Origin: Bacilli bacterium
Lineage (GTDB): Bacteria > Bacillota_I > Bacilli_A > RF39 > UBA660
Assembly: GCA_017416535.1 (NCBI GenBank)
Contig: JAFQCG010000001.1
Location: 761,013-825,012, forward strand
Reading direction: 5' to 3'
Length of the DNA: 64,000 nt
Part shown: positions 58,469 to 64,000 of the stretch, piece after piece
Numbering within the stretch: position 1 is the stretch's first letter
How the letters are laid out: each line of letters opens with the position of its first letter
Made by a program: the position numbers and the translations under genes
Notes under the pieces: model-generated
Database searches by the model: none
Seen by the model: the letters and a program-made list of their open reading frames with translations, nothing else
What the model was told of the DNA's origin: nothing

Positions 58469-59282
58469 TTTGTTGAACAGGTTTATTAATAAATGTTTTT
58501 TTATATTGTTTTAATCTTGTAGGTGTTTCTTTTTCTTCTTTAACAGGTGGAACGTAATCTTTATCTACTTGGAAGTTATAATCTACAACTAAAAATTTGT
58601 GTGTAGCTTCTGGTCTTACAGTTAAATCCATTTGTCCTGGTTCATTTGGAGTAAGATTTTCTTCTGACATAAATACCATTAGACCCATATTTATTTCAAT
58701 AGGATTTATTTGATATCCTTCGTTAAAAGTAGTTCCATCTTTTTTAGTAACAAGAATCTTTTTATGATCAAGACTTCTTCCAAATTGTAGTATACCATTT
58801 GATGAAATTATTGTAGATCTTGAATCGATTGCGAATGGTATTTCTACTGGGGTATCATATTTACCTTGTCTTGTCCAAAGATAAGCGTTTATATCTTTTA
58901 ATTTTTGATTTGCTTTAGCGTATTGCTCTGGAATATAACTAATTCTTTGTTCTTGATATGGCATAGTGTTATATAATGAACCTAAATCTTGAATCTTCAT
59001 AGTTAATTCATCAACTGCAGATTGTAATTCTTCATCTGATAAATCACGTAAATCTCTATAATCAGGAATCCAATCTGCTTGCATAACTAATTTTATAAAT
59101 TTTTTATCTGAAGTTCTAATAAATTCTTCATCATGAGTTTCATCAGAATCATTTAATCCAATTTCTTTAGCAAATTTATAAAACTTTTTTGGAAGTCTAT
59201 TGTTGAATCTTATTAATGACTTTAAGTTTTTTCTTTGTACATAAGCATATAATTTATTGTTTTCTACGTTTAATATTTTCAT
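58449..59282 (-). CDS. Hypothetical protein, 277 aa
   Basis: Not recognised. A soluble protein, Lys/Asp-rich, with an alpha-helical N-terminal half (KFAKEIGLNDSDETHDEEF near 37-55; YRDLRDLSDEELQSAVDEL near 75-93) and a beta-rich half (FAIDSRSTIISSNGILQFG near 150-168; ILVTKKDGTTFNEGYQINP). The C-terminus is basic. No signal peptide. The start at 59282 follows aaggggga in the minus-strand sense. It converges on the NUDIX gene with a shared stop and terminator. Function unknown. Confidence 0.75.
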   Translation of the reverse strand: MKILNVENNKLYAYVQRKNLKSLIRFNNRLPKKFYKFAKEIGLNDSDETHDEEFIRTSDKKFIKLVMQADWIPDYRDLRDLSDEELQSAVDELTMKIQDLGSLYNTMPYQEQRISYIPEQYAKANQKLKDINAYLWTRQGKYDTPVEIPFAIDSRSTIISSNGILQFGRSLDHKKILVTKKDGTTFNEGYQINPIEINMGLMVFMSEENLTPNEPGQMDLTVRPEATHKFLVVDYNFQVDKDYVPPVKEEKETPTRLKQYKKTFINKPVQQIKKDEN

Positions 59283-59427
59283 GAGTTAATCCCCCTTTAA
59301 CTAGTACGGTTATATATTATATCATAAAAATATTGATATTTGAATGTTTTATTAAATATTTTTTAATAGTGTTTGATTTGATTAAGAAAATGTTTTATAA
59401 TCTAATTATATAAAGGATGGTTTGACA

Positions 59428-60141
59428 ATGAAAAGAAGAAGTATTTTGGTAATAATTGCGATTGTTATTTTATTAATTATTACTGGATGTAGTTATGATA
59501 AAAAAGAAGAAAAAGCTGATTCTTTAAAATTTAAAGAAGAGTATGAAAGTATAAATGGAGATATAATTGAAGGAACAGACTATAAAGTTAGAACTTTAAA
59601 TATTCCTGAGGATAATCCAATTGTGTATGCTGAAGCTAATGATATTATTTCTATGATGGATAACAATGAAACCTTTGTAGTTTATTTTGGGTTTAATAGT
59701 TGTCCTTGGTGTAGAAGTGTATTACCAGTATTACTTGATGTTGCGAAGGATTTAAATTTAAAAAAGATTTATTATGTTGATGTTAAGGATATAAGAGATC
59801 GTTTGGATGTAGATGAAGATGGTAATATTATTACTGTTAAAGAAGGCAGTGAAGGATATATAGGTCTTTTAGCTAGATTAGATGACGTATTAGAAGATTA
59901 TACATTAGAAGTTGATGGTAAAGAAATTGAGACTGAAGAGAAGAGAATATATGCTCCAAATGTAGTTTCTATTGTTAATGGGAAAGCTAAAGAATTAGAA
60001 ACTGGAATTAGTGACGAATTAGATGATCCATTTATGAAATTAACTGATAAAATAAAAAAAGAAACATATAATAAGTTTAAATGTTCTATTAAATGTGTAT
60101 TAGAAAATAAAAATTCTTGTTCTTCAAAACATGCTTGTTAA
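59428..60141 (+). CDS. Thioredoxin-fold lipoprotein with a Cys-rich tail
   Basis: A 237-residue lipoprotein: signal MKRRSILVIIAIVILLIITG-C (lipobox ITGC), then a thioredoxin-like domain with the redox motif NSCPWCRSVLP near 93-103. The C-terminus carries five more Cys in 19 residues (KCSIKC, NSCSSKHAC), which is not part of the usual fold and could be metal or disulfide linked. ATG 59428 follows aaggatgg; TTG 59422 is upstream. It acts on the outer face of the membrane, probably in disulfide handling. No DsbD/CcdA gene is next to it. Confidence 0.85.
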   Translation: MKRRSILVIIAIVILLIITGCSYDKKEEKADSLKFKEEYESINGDIIEGTDYKVRTLNIPEDNPIVYAEANDIISMMDNNETFVVYFGFNSCPWCRSVLPVLLDVAKDLNLKKIYYVDVKDIRDRLDVDEDGNIITVKEGSEGYIGLLARLDDVLEDYTLEVDGKEIETEEKRIYAPNVVSIVNGKAKELETGISDELDDPFMKLTDKIKKETYNKFKCSIKCVLENKNSCSSKHAC

Positions 60142-60174
60142 AGGCTTTTTAGTCTTTTTCTTTTAAGGACATAT

Positions 60175-60552
60175 ATGAAGTTAAATGAAATACAACAAAA
60201 ATTTATTGATGATAAGTTATATAAATTAGGTAAATCTAAGTTTAGAAGTAGTTTTATACTTAGAAAAAAAGAAAAAAGTTATTTAGAAGAAAAAGGTTTA
60301 GAAAAGATTGAAGAACATGCATTTAGTTTTATTAAAGATAGGCTTAGTGGAAAAGATTTAATTAATGATGGCAAACAAACTCCGATGAGAGGACATCCTG
60401 TGTTTGTTGCACAACACGCAACTGCGACATGTTGTAGGGGATGTTTAAGTAAATGGCATCATATTGGAAAAGATAAAGATTTAAGTGACAAAGAGATTAA
60501 GTTTATTGTTGCTTTAATTATGGAATGGATAAAGAAAAATAAGGATGGTTGA
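60175..60552 (+). CDS. DUF4186 family protein
   Basis: A 125-residue protein matching DUF4186: FRSSFILRKKE near 23-33, HAFSFIKDRLSGKDLINDGK split around 48-67, QTPMRGHPVFVAQHATATCC near 68-87, and CCRGCLSKWHHIG near 86-98. The His/Cys pattern suggests a metal site. Function is unknown. It starts 33 bases after the lipoprotein gene and overlaps the next gene only through an upstream start that I reject. Confidence 0.88.
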   Translation: MKLNEIQQKFIDDKLYKLGKSKFRSSFILRKKEKSYLEEKGLEKIEEHAFSFIKDRLSGKDLINDGKQTPMRGHPVFVAQHATATCCRGCLSKWHHIGKDKDLSDKEIKFIVALIMEWIKKNKDG

Positions 60553-60556
60553 TAAA

Positions 60557-61573
60557 ATGGCAAAGGTTAAATGCAAATATTGTGGTAAGAAGATTGAAGA
60601 TAATCTTAAAGTATGTCCTAAATGTCATAAAAGATTAGTTTTTGATTTTAAGAAGTTTTATAAATTATTAATGTATATAATATGGACAGTTATACAAGGT
60701 ATTTTAAGCTTGCTAGTTTTAGGTTGTTCAAAGGATATTTTATATTCTTGTAATATTAAAGATTTATATATTCTTATGATTTTAGTTGGAATAATACTTA
60801 TAAATTGTATTTTACTTGGATGTAGTATATTTAAAAGAAGAATTAAGAAAAAAATAAAATTGTTTCTTTGTTTATTGATATTTATATTTACTTTATTTGG
60901 TATGTTTTTCTCATATAGAATTGGTAAAGCTTACTATTATAAAAATAGTGGTGAAATATTGTTACTTGCAGAAAAATATGAGATGAATGTTGCTTTAAAG
61001 ATAAAAGATGAGATAAATTCATTTTTTGAATATGATGAAGGAAAATCATTAGAAAGAGATGTTATTATTAGTAATTTTTATACTGATGGGGATCTTACTA
61101 ATTTATATTTAAAAGATTCTTATGGTAATTATACTTTGAAGTTTTATTTAACAATGGAAGATTTTGAAATAGAAGATGCATTTTGGTTATTTAATGATGA
61201 AAAATTATATTTAATTAAAAATGGTAAAAAGACTGAAAATTTTGAATATTATTATGCTATGTATATAGTTGATTCTGTTATAGGGGAAGATGTTAAAGGG
61301 TTAGCTAGAATAGAAGATGATGTTGAAAGTAAACTTTCGAGGGAATTTGATAATTTGGCTAATGTAATATTTAATTATGAGGAATTGGAATATAATTATA
61401 CGTATAATACTTTTAAACTTAAGGGTAATGCTTATAATATGAGTTTTTATGAGGATTATGAGGAAGAAGATTTTACAATTAGATTTAGTAAGAGAGAAAA
61501 ACGTAATAATAAACATATTTGGTATTATGGGGATGCAGCATTTGATTTTGTTAATTTTGATGTAAAGAATTAG
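60557..61573 (+). CDS. Zinc-ribbon membrane protein, unknown function
   Basis: A 338-residue protein. The N-terminus is a double-CxxC zinc ribbon (KCKYCGKKIEDNLKVCPKCH, Cys pairs about 12 residues apart), then three hydrophobic segments (about 35-58, 70-92, 100-120) and a large extracellular domain (about 130-338) that is Tyr/Asp/Glu-rich. It resembles the many 'zinc-ribbon plus membrane' proteins of low-GC bacteria, which have no assigned role. ATG 60557 is preceded by aaggatgg at a proper distance; the 60545 ATG is inside that site. Confidence 0.82.
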   Translation: MAKVKCKYCGKKIEDNLKVCPKCHKRLVFDFKKFYKLLMYIIWTVIQGILSLLVLGCSKDILYSCNIKDLYILMILVGIILINCILLGCSIFKRRIKKKIKLFLCLLIFIFTLFGMFFSYRIGKAYYYKNSGEILLLAEKYEMNVALKIKDEINSFFEYDEGKSLERDVIISNFYTDGDLTNLYLKDSYGNYTLKFYLTMEDFEIEDAFWLFNDEKLYLIKNGKKTENFEYYYAMYIVDSVIGEDVKGLARIEDDVESKLSREFDNLANVIFNYEELEYNYTYNTFKLKGNAYNMSFYEDYEEEDFTIRFSKREKRNNKHIWYYGDAAFDFVNFDVKN

Positions 61574-61579
61574 AAAATA

Positions 61580-61607
61580 AAAAGACTTTCTTTGGAAGGT
61601 CTTTTAT
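61580..61607 (+). terminator. Intrinsic terminator
   Basis: AAAAGACTTTC (61580-61590) pairs with GAAGGTCTTTT (61595-61605, one G-T), loop TTTG, then TTTT. Confidence 0.85.
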
Positions 61608-61642
61608 TTTATGATATGATTTATATGATGAGGAGGATGAAT

Positions 61643-62566
61643 ATGAAGATGGATCCTAAAATTATATTTATATTAATTGTTGTTTTAGTATGGGGATTTA
61701 TTTATGCTGAAATACAAGAAGGAAAAAAGAAAAATATTTCTAAGGAAGAAAATAAAATAAATATAGCTGATGGTATGAATGATGCTGTTAAAGTAGCAAC
61801 TAATGGTAACTTAGATGTTTATTATTTTGATGTTGGTCAGGCTGATTCAATACTTCTTGCTAATGATGATAAATATATGTTAATTGATGCTGGTAATAAT
61901 GCTGATGGTAAAAATATTGTTAATTATTTAAAGAAACTTGGCGTAAAAAAAATAGATTATTTAGTTGCAACTCATGCACATGAAGATCATATTGGAGGAA
62001 TGGATGATGTTATTAATTCTTTTGATATAGGGGCTTTTTATATGCCTGATGTTGTTACGACTACAAAAACTTTTGAAGATTTAATTATTGCATTAGAAGA
62101 TAATAATGTTAAAGTAGATACTCCAAATATTGGTGATATATTTTTATTTGGAAGTTGTAAGTTTGAGGTATTACATTTAGATGATGATGAGAGGGATTTA
62201 AATAATACGTCTATTGTTTTAAGGGGCTTATATGGAAATAATTCATTCTTGTTTATGGGAGATGCTACTAGTGAAGTTGAGAAAGAAATATTAAATAGTA
62301 ATATTGATAGTGATGTTTTAAAAGTAGGACATCATGGTTCTAGATATTCATCTTCAGTTAATTTTTTAAAGAAAGTTACTCCTAAATATTCAATTATTTC
62401 AGTTGGTGAAGATAACTCTTATAATCACCCACATAGTGTTACATTTACTAAATTGGAAGAAGTTTTATCTAGTGTTTATAGAACTGATATTGATGGGACT
62501 ATTTTTGTTACAAGTGATGGAAAAGATATAAAAATTGAAAAGATGGATTTAAGTTTAAATGGGTAG
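61643..62566 (+). CDS. Metallo-beta-lactamase-fold hydrolase (ComEC C-terminal-like)
   Basis: A 307-residue exported or anchored protein: N-terminal helix (7-23) then an MBL domain with YYFDVGQADSILL near 59-71, THAHEDHIGG near 105-114 (HxHxDH), GDATSEVE near 208 and GHHGSRYSSS near 230-239. This is the ComEC/Rec2 C-terminal nuclease-type fold. ATG 61643 is six bases after aggagg; earlier ATGs are inside or before that site. It is followed by DUF3006 after eight bases, a common pairing. Confidence 0.9.
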   Translation: MKMDPKIIFILIVVLVWGFIYAEIQEGKKKNISKEENKINIADGMNDAVKVATNGNLDVYYFDVGQADSILLANDDKYMLIDAGNNADGKNIVNYLKKLGVKKIDYLVATHAHEDHIGGMDDVINSFDIGAFYMPDVVTTTKTFEDLIIALEDNNVKVDTPNIGDIFLFGSCKFEVLHLDDDERDLNNTSIVLRGLYGNNSFLFMGDATSEVEKEILNSNIDSDVLKVGHHGSRYSSSVNFLKKVTPKYSIISVGEDNSYNHPHSVTFTKLEEVLSSVYRTDIDGTIFVTSDGKDIKIEKMDLSLNG

Positions 62567-62574
62567 GTGAATAT

Positions 62575-62799
62575 ATGAAATATGCAGTTGATAGAATAGA
62601 AGATGATATTGTTGTGTTAGAAAATATAACTTCTGGTGATATTATTAATGAAAATATAAAAAAACTTCCTAATAATATTAAAGAAGGAACTATTTTAATA
62701 AAAAAAGATAATGGGTATTCTCTTGATCTAAATACAGAAAAAGAAAGAAGAGATGACTTTAGAAGTAGATTAGAAAGGCTTAAAAATTTGAAGAAATAG
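62575..62799 (+). CDS. DUF3006 family protein
   Basis: A 74-residue protein with the DUF3006 core: AVDRIEDDIVVLEN at 4-17, then a KEGTILIKKDNGYSLD strand pair near 36-51, and a C-terminal RRDDFRSRLERLKNL helix. The family is often encoded beside ComEC-type MBL hydrolases, as it is here, and its function is unknown. SD aggtgaat. Confidence 0.92.
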   Translation: MKYAVDRIEDDIVVLENITSGDIINENIKKLPNNIKEGTILIKKDNGYSLDLNTEKERRDDFRSRLERLKNLKK

Positions 62800-62801
62800 T
62801 T

Positions 62802-63383
62802 ATGGAAAAGATAAATAAAATAGTAGGAAATGATCTTGATAATGTTTTGCTTTCTGATTTGAGTGTAGAAGGTTATTATGATTATTTTGAAATTACAAAT
62901 TGTGTTATAAATAAATGTGATTTTTCTAAAAGTAATTTACAAGGTATTGATATTAGTGATACAAAGATAAGTTTTTCTAATTTTTCTAATATTGATTTAT
63001 CTAGTAGATCTTATAAGAATGTTTTATTTGATGATTGTAATTTAGTAGGAATTGATTTTAATTCTTCTTTTTTAGAAAATGTAACTTTTAATAAATGTAA
63101 TTTAAGTTACTGTAATTTTTCTGGTTGTAATTTGAAGAATATAAAGTTTGTTGATTGTAAATTAGATGATGGAAGTTTTAATGAAATTAAATGGAAGTCT
63201 TTAGAATTTAATAATTGTTCTATGGAAAGTGTTGAATTTATTCATACTAAATTAAAAGATATTGACTTAAGTAATTGCAAAATAAAAGATTTAAGAGTTC
63301 CAATTAATGAACTTAAAGGTCTTATTGTTAGTTATGATCAAGCTTTAAGTTTATCTTTGTTACTTGGAATAAAAATTAAGTAG
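62802..63383 (+). CDS. Pentapeptide-repeat protein
   Basis: A 193-residue protein built mostly from A(D/N)LXX-type five-residue repeats: CDFSKSNLQGIDISDTKISF, SNIDLSS, CNLVGIDFNSSFLENVTFNK, CNLSYCNFSGCNLKN and onward to about residue 155. Such proteins fold as right-handed quadrilateral helices; some protect DNA gyrase, many have no known role. N- and C-terminal parts are not repetitive. Two bases after the DUF3006 stop; SD is weak (aagaaat). Confidence 0.88.
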   Translation: MEKINKIVGNDLDNVLLSDLSVEGYYDYFEITNCVINKCDFSKSNLQGIDISDTKISFSNFSNIDLSSRSYKNVLFDDCNLVGIDFNSSFLENVTFNKCNLSYCNFSGCNLKNIKFVDCKLDDGSFNEIKWKSLEFNNCSMESVEFIHTKLKDIDLSNCKIKDLRVPINELKGLIVSYDQALSLSLLLGIKIK

Positions 63384-63445
63384 TTAATTGAAAATAATTT
63401 AAATTTATGATATACCTATAGTAAAAGAAAGTAGAGGGGAAATAA

Positions 63446-63949
63446 ATGAAAGAAAAAGAACCTAAAAGTCCTGTGTTAGTAGTTGCGACAATTTTGTTTT
63501 TGTCGTTATTTATAATTTTGCCTCCAGTATTTAGAAAGTTTTTTCCGGAGGAAGAAGTTGTTGTAGAGCCTGAAGTTGTTAAGAGTAGTTTGTCATGTGA
63601 AAAGGTTGCTGTATCAGAAAATATGAAAGTTACTACAAAGATTTCTTATGAAAATGATGTAGCGATGAAAAATGTTATGACATTTATTGTTTATACACCA
63701 ACTGCTGAAGATATTGAAGCAGATGATGGAACTAGTGAAGGAAGAACTTGTAAAGAAGAAATTAATTTCTTAAAAGCTTTAAAAGGTGTAGATATACAAG
63801 AAAATGCAAGTCAAACTGTTATTAGTTTTGAAAGAAAAGTAATTGATGATAATCCAACTGCTATTGAAATTACGAATTATCTTGCAGAAATAAATGTTGC
63901 GATGTCACATTTTGAGGCTGAAGGATATATTTGTACTAAAGGTAATTAA
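63446..63949 (+). CDS. Hypothetical membrane-anchored protein, 167 aa
   Basis: Not recognised. A short basic start (KEKEPKSP), one helix (about 9-27, VLVVATILFLSLFIILPPVF), an acidic linker (FFPEEEVVVEPEVVKSS) and an extracellular domain of about 110 residues with three Cys (SCEKV, RTCKEE, YICTKGN). The C-terminal domain loosely resembles DUF1307-like lipoprotein folds and the 49.5-kb lipoprotein, but with no firm motif. SD tagagggga. The remaining bases to 64000 hold no recognisable gene. Confidence 0.75.
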   Translation: MKEKEPKSPVLVVATILFLSLFIILPPVFRKFFPEEEVVVEPEVVKSSLSCEKVAVSENMKVTTKISYENDVAMKNVMTFIVYTPTAEDIEADDGTSEGRTCKEEINFLKALKGVDIQENASQTVISFERKVIDDNPTAIEITNYLAEINVAMSHFEAEGYICTKGN

Positions 63950-64000
63950 TTTTTAAAATTATTAGAATGAATTATAGATTTTGGTTTAATCTGTAATTCA

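Noticed and set aside
1..64000. Mollicute-type code with TGA as Trp
   Set aside because: Many genes end in TGA at the expected length and with a terminator (for example 31154-31156), and Trp is encoded by TGG throughout.
1..64000. Prophage, insertion sequence or integrative element
   Set aside because: No transposase, integrase, phage structural gene or long flanking repeat was found; the single phage-like family (43.2 kb) is isolated.

Overview
The window is a strongly AT-rich, gene-dense piece of a bacterial chromosome. Most genes lie on the + strand. TGA acts as a stop codon and TGG as Trp (code 11). The gene content points to an uncultured low-GC member of the Bacillota (Bacilli-like, perhaps a gut RF39/Erysipelotrichia-type lineage): SpoIIIE/FtsK with a YmfF/YmfH M16 pair, YlbJ/YlbL, YitT, a YtrA-type GntR regulator with its ABC pair, EF-P and an AGGAGG/GGTGAT ribosome-site style. 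A class B PBP and Mur enzymes show it makes peptidoglycan, so it is not a true mollicute. No rRNA, CRISPR, insertion sequence or prophage was seen. The taxonomic placement is inference.

Layout. 1-6.8 kb: DUF421 tail, GHL10 glycosidase-like lipoprotein/secreted protein, three type IV prepilin-like genes, endonuclease IV, an F420-ligase-like protein, and two minus-strand genes, one of them an 82-codon gene with an AUU start. 6.8-22.2 kb: PBP2, L33, EF-P, FtsK, DeoD, the M16 pair, LepA, an ADP-ribosyltransferase-fold protein inserted between lepA and hemW, an HD protein and a thymidylate kinase. 22.2-26.4 kb: a PilB/ComGA-type ATPase with an extraordinary acidic repeat tail, plus two more prepilins. 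26.4-32.1 kb: YlbJ/YlbL, a nucleotidase, a two-component system and YitT. 32.2-43.7 kb: an NAD island. 43.8-46.5 kb: MurL-MurD2. 46.6-64 kb: acyltransferases, tRNA-Arg and tRNA-Thr, many small enzymes, the YtrA-ABC operon, NUDIX, thioredoxin-like lipoprotein and an MBL-fold/DUF3006/pentapeptide group.

The most notable system is the NAD island. It holds pncA, pncB, an ADP-ribose-type NUDIX hydrolase, nadE, two unknown genes, a PRPP synthetase, nadD, an ADP-ribosylglycohydrolase, pncC, an NrtR-type regulator and nadK. Five copies of one palindromic operator (TTGTTATTA-N9-TAATAACAA) sit on two near-consensus promoters and at three ribosome-binding regions. Together the enzymes form a closed loop: nicotinamide goes to nicotinate, NaMN, NaAD, NAD and NADP, while ADP-ribose goes to ribose-5-phosphate and back to PRPP. 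The NadE protein has lost two of the three glutaminase catalytic residues and should depend on free ammonia.

A second notable point is the MurD2-MurL pair, which predicts that D-glutamate enters peptidoglycan by epimerising an already ligated L-glutamate. A third is a genome habit: in about eleven cases the intrinsic terminator hairpin contains the stop codon of the gene it terminates, as expected where transcription runs ahead of translation.
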